DNA of 64,000 bases from Solibacteraceae bacterium (GTDB lineage: Bacteria; Acidobacteriota; Terriglobia; Bryobacterales; Bryobacteraceae): the NCBI GenBank assembly GCA_021324015.1, contig JAJPJX010000020.1, positions 1 to 64,000 of the forward strand, given 5' to 3'. Positions 19,681-28,008 of this stretch are shown here, one piece after another. Made by a program: the position numbers and the translations under genes. Position 1 is the first letter of the stretch, and each line of letters opens with the position of its first letter. The notes below the pieces were generated by a model. It was given only the letters and a program-made list of their open reading frames with translations, did not search any database and had not been told where the DNA came from.

Positions 19681-20796
19681 GTGTCCAAACGAGACTACTA
19701 CGAGATTTTGGGAGTAGGCCGCGACGCCGACGATCAGCAGATCAAGGCGGCGTACCGCAAGATGGCGCTCACCTACCACCCGGACCGCAACCCCAATAAT
19801 CCGGACGCTGAAGAGAAATTCAAAGAGGCTGCGGAAGCCTACAGCGTGCTGAGCGACCCTCAAAAGCGGGCGGCTTATGATCGCTACGGGCACGCGGGCT
19901 TGCAAGGCGCGGCGGCGCCCGGTTTCGACGCTGGGTCCTTCGCGGATTTCAGCGACATTCTGGGTGACTTTTTCGGCTTCGGCGACCTGTTCGGCGGCGG
20001 TGGGCGCCGGCGCAACCGGCCCCAGCGCGGCGAAGACGTGCGCTACGACCTGGAGATCAGCTTCGAGGAGGCGGTCTTCGGGATGTCCGCCGAGGTCCAG
20101 GTGCCGCGAATGGAGCGCTGCGACCGCTGCCATGGGTCGGGGGCTGAACCGGGCAGCAGCGCCACCACCTGCCCGACCTGCCACGGGCGAGGCGAACTGC
20201 TCTACCAACAAGGTTTCCTCACTGTGCGGCGGACCTGCACTACCTGCGGCGGCAACGGAAAAGTGGTGCGCCAGCCGTGTACCCAGTGCCGCGGCGAAGG
20301 CTACCGCCAGGTCCGGCATAAACTGCGCATCAACGTGCCTGCGGGGGTGGACGACGGCACTCGGCTGCGCATGAGCGGGGAGGGGCAGCCGGGGGCAAAC
20401 GGCGGTCCGAACGGGGATCTCTACGTGGTCCTAAAGGTCAAGGAGCACCCCTTCTTCGAGCGGCAGGAGAACGACCTGCACTGCACCATCCCCATCAACA
20501 TCGCCCAGGCCGCGCTCGGCGCGGAGCTTGAGGTGCCCACACTCGAGGAGCCTTACAAGCTCAAGATTCCCGAAGGCACGCAGAGCGGCGCCCAGTTTCG
20601 ATTGCGGCACAAGGGAGTGCCTCACGTGAACGGCAGCGGCCGCGGCGATCTGTACGTACACGTGCAGGTGCAAATCCCCACCCGGCTCAGCCGCGAGCAG
20701 CGTAAGCTGTTCGAGCAGTTGCGGGAGACCCTGCCGGTGGAAAACGAGCCTGCCGAAAAGGGCCTTTTCGACAAAGTCAAAGACTATTTCCTGTAA
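19681..20796 (+). CDS. dnaJ: Chaperone protein DnaJ
   Basis: A 371-residue type I Hsp40 that delivers substrates to DnaK and stimulates its ATPase. The J domain spans 1-70 with HPD at 33-35, followed by a G/F-rich linker (SFADFSDILGDFFGFGDLFGGGG). The zinc-binding domain has four CxxCxGxG repeats: CDRCHGSG, CPTCHGRG, CTTCGGNG and CTQCRGEG. The C-terminal substrate-binding domains follow. The start is GTG at 19681, 25 bases after grpE, so it is the third gene of the heat-shock operon. All key residues are present. Confidence 0.97.
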   Translation: MSKRDYYEILGVGRDADDQQIKAAYRKMALTYHPDRNPNNPDAEEKFKEAAEAYSVLSDPQKRAAYDRYGHAGLQGAAAPGFDAGSFADFSDILGDFFGFGDLFGGGGRRRNRPQRGEDVRYDLEISFEEAVFGMSAEVQVPRMERCDRCHGSGAEPGSSATTCPTCHGRGELLYQQGFLTVRRTCTTCGGNGKVVRQPCTQCRGEGYRQVRHKLRINVPAGVDDGTRLRMSGEGQPGANGGPNGDLYVVLKVKEHPFFERQENDLHCTIPINIAQAALGAELEVPTLEEPYKLKIPEGTQSGAQFRLRHKGVPHVNGSGRGDLYVHVQVQIPTRLSREQRKLFEQLRETLPVENEPAEKGLFDKVKDYFL

Positions 20797-20819
20797 AGCC
20801 CGCTGCGCCTTGGCGCCGC

Positions 20820-20984
20820 TCAGACGGATTCGTCGTTCTCCGCACTCAAGGGTTTCTTGTGCTTGGTTTTTTTTCGTCCGGTCTTAGGCTCGATGGGAAA
20901 TGCCGCCGGCACGGTTCCCACGCGCTCGCGGGCGAGTTTGCGCACTTCCTTCCCCAGGACGAATGGTTTTTTCTTCCGGGGCAT
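20820..20984 (-). CDS. Small basic protein, 54 residues
   Basis: A 54-residue lysine/arginine-rich protein beginning MPRKKKPFVLGKEVRKLARER and ending with an acidic tail (SAENDESV). It has a clear ATG at 20984 with GAAGG about five bases before it and a TGA at 20820. It lies 30 bases downstream of the phosphoesterase gene on the same strand. The composition resembles small nucleic-acid- or ribosome-associated proteins, but no family is recognised. The regular codon use and the Shine-Dalgarno sequence make it a plausible real gene that is easily missed because of its size. Confidence 0.6.
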   Translation of the reverse strand: MPRKKKPFVLGKEVRKLARERVGTVPAAFPIEPKTGRKKTKHKKPLSAENDESV

Positions 20985-21014
20985 GGACCTTCAGGATAGC
21001 ACCTCACTCTACCT

Positions 21015-23456
21015 TCACCGCTTCTGGAACCAGAACCGGTGCACGGGCGGGGGCATGGGGGAGTCGGCTCCTTTCACGCTCTTCCAGAGGATTTCGTTCA
21101 GGGCGAACATGGGCGCTCGGTCCACGTCGTCAAGGTCCATAGCCAGGCTCTCTTTGGCGCCCCAGGAGAGCAGGGTGTTCTTCTCCTGGACGTCCAGCCG
21201 CGGCGCCACTGCCGTGTACCCGCCAAGGTCCGGCGCGGTGCGGAAGCTGGCATACATCGGCGGTGCGGCGGCGTCATACTGGGTCATGGGCGGAAGGCCC
21301 AGCAGCAGTTCGATGGTGCGCAGCATGGAGGACGTGGTGTACAGGGTCGAATCGACAAAGCCACGCTTGGCATAGGGAGAGGCCAGCAGGCCCACCGTTC
21401 GGCGCGCATCCACGTGGTCCGGCCCGTCCTGCGCGTCATCTTCGATCATGAAAATGGCGGTCTGGGGCCAGTATCGGGATCTGGTGACGCGCTCTACAAG
21501 CATTCCCACCCCGTAATCCGCATTCGCAACCATGGCTCGCGGCGTGAAGCCGCCAGGCCGGGTGCCGGCGGTGTGGTCTTCGGGCAAACTCATCACCACC
21601 AGGTTCGGAAGGCGCTGGTTGGGGTCCGGCGAGTCGAAGTTCTTCTCGTATTCATCGAACTCGCGAATGAACTCGCGGACGTTGTCGGTATCGCGCATGC
21701 CGGCCAGCTTGAACTTCGGCGCAACGTGCCCTACCAGTCCGCCCATGCCGGGAGCGGCCTCCATGGTCGTGCCGTCCGAGGAGCGCGCGGCGTACTCGCC
21801 GTAGCTCCTATAGGTCAACCCCTTGCGCGCAGCCAGGTCCCACAGGTGCCCGGCGGAAGGAACATACGCCGCCGCCCGCGTGGTCTGGCTGTGGCCGCCG
21901 TACTGCGCCGGCCACATCTTTTCGTTGTAGTCGGTGGCATAGGCCGAGTTCGACCAGGAGTGACCGTCCACAGAGACCTCGCCGTCACAGTAGAGGTTGT
22001 CTAACAAGACCCACTGCGAGGCGATGGCATGGTGGTTCGGTGTAACCTTCTGGCCGAAGATGGCCAACCGCACATCTCCGTTACCCTGTTTCAGGTCGCC
22101 GAAGACCTGGTCGTAGGTGCGGTTCTCCTTGATCACGTAAATCACGTGCCGGATAGGGCTTCCGGCGTGCACGTCGCTGGGTACAACGGAGGGCTCTTTC
22201 GGGGGCCGGGCACGCAGCAGCAGATCGTCGCGATAGGGCACGTTGTCGTACACCTGCCGCGTCCACTGCTTGATCTGGCCGCGGAGGTCAGCCACGGATA
22301 TGATGTTCACCGAACCTTTCTGAATGTGCTTGATGGTCTGTGTGTTCGGCCTTGTGCGGGCGATCGGGCTATTCGGTCCCTCAGGATTGGCATGCGACTC
22401 CAGACCCTTGGAGTTACCGATGTACAGCTTGGCTGCCGGCGTGAGGTACAGCGCGGAGGGATACCATCCCGCCGGGATGAAGCCCAGCACCTGACTCTTG
22501 CCCGGCGTGGCGACGTTGACCACGGCCACGCAGTTGTTGTCCGCGTTGGCGACGAAGAGCATGTGATTGCGCCGGTCGAGTGCCAGTCCGTTCGGCGTCG
22601 CGCCTTCCGGAGCGCGCGGCGTCAAGGCTACGCTGATGGTCTCGATGGCCAGCCGTTCGCGAGTGTCCACCACGGTCACGGTGTTTTCATTCCCGTTCGA
22701 GACGTACAGGCGCCCGTCACCGTCCAGTTCCATATCGTTCGGATTGACGCCAACCTGAATCTCGTCAATTACCTTGTTCGCCCGGGTATCGATGACCGAG
22801 ATCGACCGGCTCGACCAGTTGCTCACATAGAGCAGATCGCCGTCCGGTCTGAAGACCAGGTCGTACGGGCTCACGCCCACGGGAATGCGCGTGAGCACGC
22901 GGCCCGAATTCGTATCGAAGACCGTGACATTGCCCGCCAGGGGGTCGCTGCCTCGGTTGGCGGCATAGAGCAGATCCTTCTTCGGATGCTGCGCCAGCCC
23001 GGACCAGTAAATTTGCTGAGTTGGCAGCCCATCACTCCACTGGGAGACCGGATGCTCGCTCAATCGCCCGTTCTGGTAGCCGAACACCCAGATCGGAGCC
23101 GGCCCCGAGCCGTTCTTGGGATGATTGGAGTTACCGCCGGAGACGAAGAGCCGCGCACCGTCCCGAGACCATGTCAGCCCCAGCCACGCGTTGGACAGCG
23201 TGATACGCTGAACGGCGCTCTCCGCCTCCGCGTCGATCACCACCAGCCCGTGGGGATTAAAGCCGCCGTGCTGCGCGACGACCACCCGGCCGTCCGGGGA
23301 GGGTTGAAGATTCAAAATCAGGTCCTCGGTGGGGATCGACTTACCGAACGGGGTGATTTTCCAACCGTTCGGAAGCGCAAATCCTCCCTCCGGCAATTGG
23401 TGCGGAACCTGCGCCGAAAGCGCGGCCGCCAGGCAGAGCGAAGCCAGATACCTCAT
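21015..23456 (-). CDS. Secreted YVTN beta-propeller/phosphoesterase fusion
   Basis: An 813-residue exported protein in two parts. After a signal peptide (MRYLASLCLAAALSA) comes a seven-bladed YVTN-type propeller (about 25-400), with blades such as LLYVSNWSSRSISVIDTRANK and RLYVSNGNENTVTVVDTRER. The second part (about 430-810) is an alkaline-phosphatase-like phosphoesterase of the acid phosphatase/phospholipase C family: VIYVIKENRTYDQVFGDL with the metal-binding E-N-R-T-Y-D, EVSVDGHSW, PEDHTAG and FMIEDDAQDGPDHVDARR. It would hydrolyse phosphate esters outside the cytoplasm, possibly phospholipids. An in-frame ATG at 23468 is an alternative start. It is divergent from the amidohydrolase gene and shares a promoter region with it. 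Confidence 0.85.
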   Translation of the reverse strand: MRYLASLCLAAALSAQVPHQLPEGGFALPNGWKITPFGKSIPTEDLILNLQPSPDGRVVVAQHGGFNPHGLVVIDAEAESAVQRITLSNAWLGLTWSRDGARLFVSGGNSNHPKNGSGPAPIWVFGYQNGRLSEHPVSQWSDGLPTQQIYWSGLAQHPKKDLLYAANRGSDPLAGNVTVFDTNSGRVLTRIPVGVSPYDLVFRPDGDLLYVSNWSSRSISVIDTRANKVIDEIQVGVNPNDMELDGDGRLYVSNGNENTVTVVDTRERLAIETISVALTPRAPEGATPNGLALDRRNHMLFVANADNNCVAVVNVATPGKSQVLGFIPAGWYPSALYLTPAAKLYIGNSKGLESHANPEGPNSPIARTRPNTQTIKHIQKGSVNIISVADLRGQIKQWTRQVYDNVPYRDDLLLRARPPKEPSVVPSDVHAGSPIRHVIYVIKENRTYDQVFGDLKQGNGDVRLAIFGQKVTPNHHAIASQWVLLDNLYCDGEVSVDGHSWSNSAYATDYNEKMWPAQYGGHSQTTRAAAYVPSAGHLWDLAARKGLTYRSYGEYAARSSDGTTMEAAPGMGGLVGHVAPKFKLAGMRDTDNVREFIREFDEYEKNFDSPDPNQRLPNLVVMSLPEDHTAGTRPGGFTPRAMVANADYGVGMLVERVTRSRYWPQTAIFMIEDDAQDGPDHVDARRTVGLLASPYAKRGFVDSTLYTTSSMLRTIELLLGLPPMTQYDAAAPPMYASFRTAPDLGGYTAVAPRLDVQEKNTLLSWGAKESLAMDLDDVDRAPMFALNEILWKSVKGADSPMPPPVHRFWFQKR

Positions 23457-23502
23457 GAGGACTAGCATACCCGCGCCGCGTAGATTTTCGATTACGGCGT
23501 GA

Positions 23503-23509
23503 TATTATA
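23503..23509. promoter_or_regulatory. Shared -10 region between divergent genes
   Basis: On the minus strand TATAAT (23509-23504) gives an expected leader of about 30 bases for the phosphoesterase gene. On the plus strand TATTAT (23503-23508) could serve the amidohydrolase gene, with GAGAGAC as its Shine-Dalgarno-like sequence. -35 boxes are weak on both sides. Confidence 0.4.
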
Positions 23510-23537
23510 AGCGCGCCCGAGGTTTTCTGAGAGACAA

Positions 23538-24809
23538 ATGCGACGCACTATTGTCATTCTGTTGTCCGCTGCGGGACTGCTGGCAGCGCAGCCCGCGTAC
23601 GACCTCGTGTTGAAGGGCGGCCACGTCATCGATCCCAAGAATCACATCGATGCAGTGATGGATGTGGCCGTGAGCGGCGGCAAGATCGCCCGGGTGGCGC
23701 CCGGCATTCCGGCTGCCGACGCCCGCCAGACCGTTGATGCCGCCGGGTTGTACGTCACGCCCGGACTGATCGACATTCATGCGCACGTCTTCGAGCCTTG
23801 CGACCTGAAAGCGCCGGCGCATGCCGCTCTCAGCGTGCAGCCGGACGCTTTCTCCTTTCGCAGTGGCGTTACCACAATGGTCGACGCAGGCACGTCCGGC
23901 TGGAAGACCTTTCCGGAATTCCGCGAGCGTATCATCCGGCGATCCAGCACGCGCGTCCTGGCGCTGCTGAATATCGTGGGCGCAGGCATGGGGTCCGGCA
24001 AGGAAGATGACCCCGCGGAAATGGATCCAGTGAAGGCCGCGGAGACCGCCAAGGCCAACGCGGACATCATCGTGGGTTTCAAATCCGCGCACTACGCCGG
24101 TCCCGGATGGGAGTCCGTGGATAATGCGGTGAAGGCCGGCAGAATGGCCGATATGCCCGTGATGATCGACTTCGGCCAGTTGAACGAGGTGCGCAACCTG
24201 GATACGCTGCTGCGCGACAAATTGCGCCCCGGGGACATCTACACCCATTGCTATTCGGGACATCGGGAGGAGTTGCTGGACAACAACCGGGTGAACCCCG
24301 CCATGATTGCCGGCCGCAAGCGCGGGATCATCTTCGATCTCGGCCACGGATCCGGCAGCTTTTACTGGTACGTGGCCGTGCCGTTTTTTCAGCAGGGCTT
24401 TTATCCGGACTCGATCTCAACGGACCTGCATACCGGCAGCATGAATGGCGGCATGAAGGACATGACCAACGTGATGTCCAAAGTCCTGAACCTGGGCGTG
24501 CCGCTGGCGGAGGTCATCCGCATGTCCACCTGGAACCCGGCGCAGGAGATCAAGAAGCCGCAGCTAGGCACATTGGACGTGGGCGCGGAAGCGGACATCG
24601 CCGTGCTGCGCGTGGACCGCGGCCACTACGGATTCCTGGATTCCACGCTCGCCCGGAAGGACGGTACGCGGCTGATCGTCTGCGAGCTGACTTTGCGCAA
24701 GGGCGCGGTGGCCTGGGATCTCAACGGCCGTGCCAGCCTGGATTGGCAAAAATACCCCTACCATCGCAAGAAGTGGACCGGCCAAACGGCCCCTTCGACC
24801 GCTCACTAG
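23538..24809 (+). CDS. Secreted metal-dependent amidohydrolase
   Basis: A 423-residue hydrolase of the amidohydrolase superfamily (dihydroorotase/deacetylase-like), with a signal peptide (MRRTIVILLSAAGLLAAQ) that would place it in the periplasm. Family features are YDLVLKGGHVIDPKNHID at the start, the metal motif PGLIDIHAHVF, a lysine in GFKSAHY where the bridging carboxylated lysine is expected, YTHCYSGH, the catalytic Asp in SISTDLHTG, and the C-terminal beta-sandwich LGTLDVGAEADIAVLRV. An exported enzyme could act on an imported cyclic amide, ester or D-amino-acid derivative. Its stop codon overlaps that of the convergent gene at 24806 within CTAG. Confidence 0.85.
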   Translation: MRRTIVILLSAAGLLAAQPAYDLVLKGGHVIDPKNHIDAVMDVAVSGGKIARVAPGIPAADARQTVDAAGLYVTPGLIDIHAHVFEPCDLKAPAHAALSVQPDAFSFRSGVTTMVDAGTSGWKTFPEFRERIIRRSSTRVLALLNIVGAGMGSGKEDDPAEMDPVKAAETAKANADIIVGFKSAHYAGPGWESVDNAVKAGRMADMPVMIDFGQLNEVRNLDTLLRDKLRPGDIYTHCYSGHREELLDNNRVNPAMIAGRKRGIIFDLGHGSGSFYWYVAVPFFQQGFYPDSISTDLHTGSMNGGMKDMTNVMSKVLNLGVPLAEVIRMSTWNPAQEIKKPQLGTLDVGAEADIAVLRVDRGHYGFLDSTLARKDGTRLIVCELTLRKGAVAWDLNGRASLDWQKYPYHRKKWTGQTAPSTAH

Positions 24810-25246
24810 CGGCAGGGACGGCCGAACCGGCCACGCCACAGCGGACGACCTTGTTCGTCGCGCAGCTTCAAGGTGCGGTTCTCGGCCGGGAGGGTCACCT
24901 GAATGGCGATCACCGCGTCGTTCAGCTTGTAGCCCTTCACAGTCACTTCCTGGCCCGCCTTAGGGTTGAAGTTCTCCGCAATCAGGTAGCGCATGGAGCC
25001 CAGGTAGACCTTGGTGGAGTCCGGGCCGGTCTTGACTTCCAGGTACGGCATACCTTGGCCGGGGGCGATATGCACCTGGGCGATGGTCCCCTTCACGTCC
25101 ACCACCGGGCTGCTGGCCAGAGGCGCGGAAGCGCCGCTCTTCTGGCTGTTCGCGCCCGTGCAGCAACACCCGCCGAGGCGTCCCGGCTGCGCGGCCAGCG
25201 GCCACGAAAGGGCTGCCGCGGCAATGAGGATAAGGACTTTGTTCAT
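24806..25246 (-). CDS. Small secreted cysteine-cluster protein, OB-fold-like
   Basis: A 146-residue exported protein. After the signal peptide MNKVLILIAAAALSWPLAAQ comes a cluster GRLGGCCCTGA, a flexible Ser/Ala segment and a small beta-rich domain (VVDVKGTIAQVHIAPGQGMPYLEVKTG...VYLG...QEVTVKGYKLND) that looks like an OB-fold, ending TLKLRDEQGRPLWRG and a final Cys. The three adjacent cysteines suggest metal or redox chemistry, but the function is unknown. ATG 25246 has GGAGAG as its Shine-Dalgarno sequence. A palindromic sigma54-type promoter lies 21 to 37 bases upstream of the ATG and would start transcription about 11 bases before it, so the neighbouring NtrC-type regulator is its probable activator. 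Confidence 0.7.
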   Translation of the reverse strand: MNKVLILIAAAALSWPLAAQPGRLGGCCCTGANSQKSGASAPLASSPVVDVKGTIAQVHIAPGQGMPYLEVKTGPDSTKVYLGSMRYLIAENFNPKAGQEVTVKGYKLNDAVIAIQVTLPAENRTLKLRDEQGRPLWRGRFGRPCR

Positions 25247-25266
25247 AGCGCTCTCCGCTGTGTACG

Positions 25267-25283
25267 TGGCACGCGGCGTGCCA
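25267..25283. promoter_or_regulatory. Palindromic sigma54-type (-24/-12) promoter
   Basis: TGGCACGCGGCGTGCCA is a perfect palindrome with 7-base arms around a 3-base centre. Read on either strand it fits TGGCACG-N4-TTGCW: GG and GC are exactly 12 bases apart, with GTGCC in place of TTGCW. On the minus strand the start would be near 25257, leaving an 11-base leader containing the Shine-Dalgarno sequence of the secreted protein. On the plus strand it points to the histidine kinase with a leader of about 160 bases. The adjacent response regulator carries the sigma54-activating AAA+ domain. Confidence 0.65.
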
Positions 25284-25292
25284 GTCCGGGAC
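25284..25292. repeat. GTCCGGGAC palindromic element, copy 1
   Basis: GTCC-G-GGAC is a 9-base inverted repeat that directly abuts the sigma54-type palindrome. An identical copy lies at 25359-25367, 75 bases away, about seven helical turns. Candidate regulator-binding element. Confidence 0.45.
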
Positions 25293-25358
25293 GCTTCGCA
25301 AATCCTTTCCCGCCACCAACGACCAGGGGGCAGGTACGCAGGCTTTGCGCACCCAACC

Positions 25359-25367
25359 GTCCGGGAC
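25359..25367. repeat. GTCCGGGAC palindromic element, copy 2
   Basis: Identical to the copy at 25284-25292. It is followed at 25369-25379 by another small inverted repeat, GCAGC-A-GCTGC. Its position, about 100 bases upstream of the predicted minus-strand start, suits an enhancer for an NtrC-type activator. Confidence 0.45.
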
Positions 25368-25453
25368 TGCAGCAGCTGCGCGCGCCCGGGGTGCTTGTCA
25401 CCAGCCCGCAAAAGTTGAATCCTGTAAAAAGAGACGTGCGTATCGGAAAGCAG

Positions 25454-26701
25454 ATGGTAAGGCGGGTGCTGTTGCCGGCCGCGATCGCGGCATTGCCCCT
25501 CGTGCTGCTGTGGAGCTCCCTGCGCACGTTCCACGAGTTGGACGAGCAGCGTACGGTCTATCTCAGGCAGAGGGTCGCCATGCTGGCCGCCCGCTTGGAG
25601 CGCGTGCCGGCCGGCAGCCCGGACTCGGTAGTGGAAGCGCTCAGCGAGGACGAACCGAATCTGGTGGATGCGGCCGTCATCGCGCCGGGCGGGGAAGGGG
25701 ATGAGGCTTCGCTGGCGGCCATTTGGGGCGGGCAGGAGTTATTTCGGACGGAGTCCGTCGCCAGGGCGGGGGGCGGCATCTTCCGAGCGTACGTCCCCTT
25801 CCACTCGGCGCAGGGGCTACGCATCGCGCGCATCGATCTGCGGGCGGCGGCCGCGGATTTTCTGGTGTTGCATGCGCGGCACAACCTCATCGCCGCATCG
25901 CTCGGCGGGTTGGTACTGGTGGCCTTGTCCATCTATGCCGTATGGGCGACGCGGCGCGCGGCGGCTCTGCGGCTGCGCCAGATGCAGATGGAGCACCTGG
26001 CGCACATCGGAAAGATGGCGGCTGCTCTGGCGCATGAGATCCGGAACCCGCTGGGCACGATCAAGGGCTTTGCCCAACTGGCCGCGGAGCGCGCCCCGGC
26101 CGCGAGCCAGGAACTGCTCAAGCCCATCCTTTCGGAAACGCAGCGTTTGGAAGGGCTAGTCACCGATCTGCTGGCCTACGGACGGCCTCCCGTGGCGCAC
26201 CCGCGCAGCGTGGAGTGGAAGGAGATTGCCCGCGCCGTGGAGAGCCACGCGCGGCAGTGGATCGGCGCGCGGCCCATCCAGCTTAGCGTGCCGGAGGCGG
26301 ACCTGCGTTGGCAAACCGATCCCCTTCTTTTGCAGCAAGCTCTGCTGAACCTGGTCCGCAACGCTGTGGAGGCCATCCAGGAGGCCTCGGGCGGTGAAAT
26401 TTGCCTGGAAGCTGCCATCACAGACGGCAACGGCCTGCGGATCACGGTAGCCGATGACGGCGCGGGCATCCCAGCCGAGGTTCGGGCGAAGCTGTTCGAA
26501 CCGTTCTTCACCACTAAACCGTTCGGCACCGGGCTCGGCTTAGCGATCACGCGCAAGCTGTTGGAAACACTGGGCGGTACCCTCGAACTGCGGGCCGCCC
26601 CCGGAGGAGGAACCGAGGCCGTCATCATTTTTGCGTCCGCACTCGCGGAAGCGCCCGCCATCGTACTGGGACATCATGGAAACCATTCTGATCGTGGATG
26701 A
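25454..26701 (+). CDS. Membrane sensor histidine kinase of an NtrC-type pair
   Basis: A 415-residue kinase. An N-terminal membrane helix (VLLPAAIAALPLVLLWSSL), a periplasmic region of about 120 residues and a second helix (LIAASLGGLVLVALSIYAVWA, about 143-163) precede the HisKA domain with phospho-acceptor H194 in ALAHEIRNPLGTIKGF. The HATPase domain has the N box LLNLVRNAVEAIQ, the G1 box DDGAGIP, the F box FEPFFTTKPFGTGLGLAI and G2. It would phosphorylate the response regulator whose gene overlaps its 3' end by 26 bases. An in-frame GTG at 25436 is an alternative start. The periplasmic sensor has no recognised fold; being next to a secreted cysteine-cluster protein, it may sense envelope metal or redox state (inference). 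Confidence 0.85.
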   Translation: MVRRVLLPAAIAALPLVLLWSSLRTFHELDEQRTVYLRQRVAMLAARLERVPAGSPDSVVEALSEDEPNLVDAAVIAPGGEGDEASLAAIWGGQELFRTESVARAGGGIFRAYVPFHSAQGLRIARIDLRAAAADFLVLHARHNLIAASLGGLVLVALSIYAVWATRRAAALRLRQMQMEHLAHIGKMAAALAHEIRNPLGTIKGFAQLAAERAPAASQELLKPILSETQRLEGLVTDLLAYGRPPVAHPRSVEWKEIARAVESHARQWIGARPIQLSVPEADLRWQTDPLLLQQALLNLVRNAVEAIQEASGGEICLEAAITDGNGLRITVADDGAGIPAEVRAKLFEPFFTTKPFGTGLGLAITRKLLETLGGTLELRAAPGGGTEAVIIFASALAEAPAIVLGHHGNHSDRG

Positions 26702-27995
26702 CGACCCAGGTTTCTGCAGCCTGCTGGAAACCATCCTGCGGCAGGAAGGATACGCGGTCGATGCGGCAGCGAGCATCGCGGAGGCACGCGCGGCGGGCGA
26801 GCGGAAGAGCTATCACCTGGTCCTCAGCGACCTGCGCCTACCGGACGGCGAAGGCCTGGAGATTCTGCGCCACTGGAAGCGGGAGATGCCCGAGATCCCG
26901 GTGGTGATGATCACCGCCTTCGGGACGGTGGCTTCCGCCGTGGAAGCCATGAAACTTGGCGCCGCGGATTACCTGGGCAAGCCGCTCAGCAGTCCGGACG
27001 AGCTGCGCCTGGTAGTGCGCAAGGCTTTGGAACATAACCGCGCCACGCGGGAGTGCGAGGTGCTGCGGGAGCAGGAGGCGGCGCGATTTTCCTGCGGGGA
27101 CCTGATCGCCGGCGACCCGGTCATGCGGCCGGTCGTGGAACTGGTCCGCCGCGTGGCGCCCACTAGCGCTACCGTGCTGATTACCGGGGAGAGCGGCACC
27201 GGAAAAGAAATTGTTGCGCGGTGCATCCACCGCAACAGCCCTCGCAGCCAGCGCGTATTTGTGCCCGTGAACTGCTCGGCCCTGGCTCCCGCGCTGATTG
27301 AAAGTGAACTGTTCGGCCATGAGCGCGGGGCCTTCACCGGGGCGGTCGGACAGCACGCCGGCCGCTTCGAACGGGCACACGGCGGCACGCTGTTCCTGGA
27401 TGAAATCGGCGAGCTGGACGCCGGCCTCCAAGCCAAACTGCTGCGGGTGCTCCAGGACAAAACCTTCGAACGGGTGGGCGGAACCCGGCAAATCAGCACC
27501 GACGTGCGCATTCTGGCGGCCACCAACCGCGACCTGAAACAGAGCGTGGCGGAAGGCAAATTCCGCGAAGACCTGTATTACCGCCTGAACACCTTTCCTA
27601 TCAACTTGCCGCCGCTGCGGGAACGTCCTTCCGACATCCGCAGGCTGGCACGCCATTTCCTGGAACGGGCCGCGCGCGAACTGGGGAAGCCAGCGTTGTC
27701 GCTCTCGCCCGAAGCGGAGAACGTGTTGCTGGCCTATGCCTGGCCGGGCAACGTGCGGGAGTTGGAGAATACCATGGAGCGGGTAGCCATCCTGTGCGAC
27801 ACGGTGATCGAACCTGACGATCTGCCCATGACCAGCGGCGGACCCACACGCCCGGTGTTGTTCAAGGACATCGAGCGCCAGGCCATCGAATCCGCTTTGC
27901 GCGAAAACGGCGGCAACCGCACCCACACGGCCAAACAGTTGGGCATCAGCCTGCGCACGCTGCAATACCGGCTCAAAGAGTACGGGATTGCGTGA
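26676..27995 (+). CDS. NtrC-family sigma54-dependent response regulator
   Basis: A 439-residue activator. The receiver domain (1-120) has its phospho-acceptor at D52 (LSDLRLPDGEG) and the conserved lysine in LGKPL. The AAA+ domain (about 140-375) has Walker A GESGTGKE near 171, the sigma54-contacting loop GAFTGA near 219, Walker B GGTLFLDEIGELD and the arginine-finger region PSDIRRL. A Fis-type helix-turn-helix (NRTHTAKQLGISLRTLQYRLKEYG) ends the protein. The start METILIVDDD at 26676 lies inside the kinase gene. All residues for activating sigma54-RNA polymerase are present, which fits the sigma54-like promoter at 25267-25283. Confidence 0.93.
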   Translation: METILIVDDDPGFCSLLETILRQEGYAVDAAASIAEARAAGERKSYHLVLSDLRLPDGEGLEILRHWKREMPEIPVVMITAFGTVASAVEAMKLGAADYLGKPLSSPDELRLVVRKALEHNRATRECEVLREQEAARFSCGDLIAGDPVMRPVVELVRRVAPTSATVLITGESGTGKEIVARCIHRNSPRSQRVFVPVNCSALAPALIESELFGHERGAFTGAVGQHAGRFERAHGGTLFLDEIGELDAGLQAKLLRVLQDKTFERVGGTRQISTDVRILAATNRDLKQSVAEGKFREDLYYRLNTFPINLPPLRERPSDIRRLARHFLERAARELGKPALSLSPEAENVLLAYAWPGNVRELENTMERVAILCDTVIEPDDLPMTSGGPTRPVLFKDIERQAIESALRENGGNRTHTAKQLGISLRTLQYRLKEYGIA

Positions 27996-28008
27996 GGAAG
28001 CGATCCGT

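Noticed and set aside
21039-23465. Plus-strand frames of 321 and 478 codons opposite the YVTN-phosphoesterase gene
   Set aside because: Antisense shadows of a well-conserved two-domain protein.
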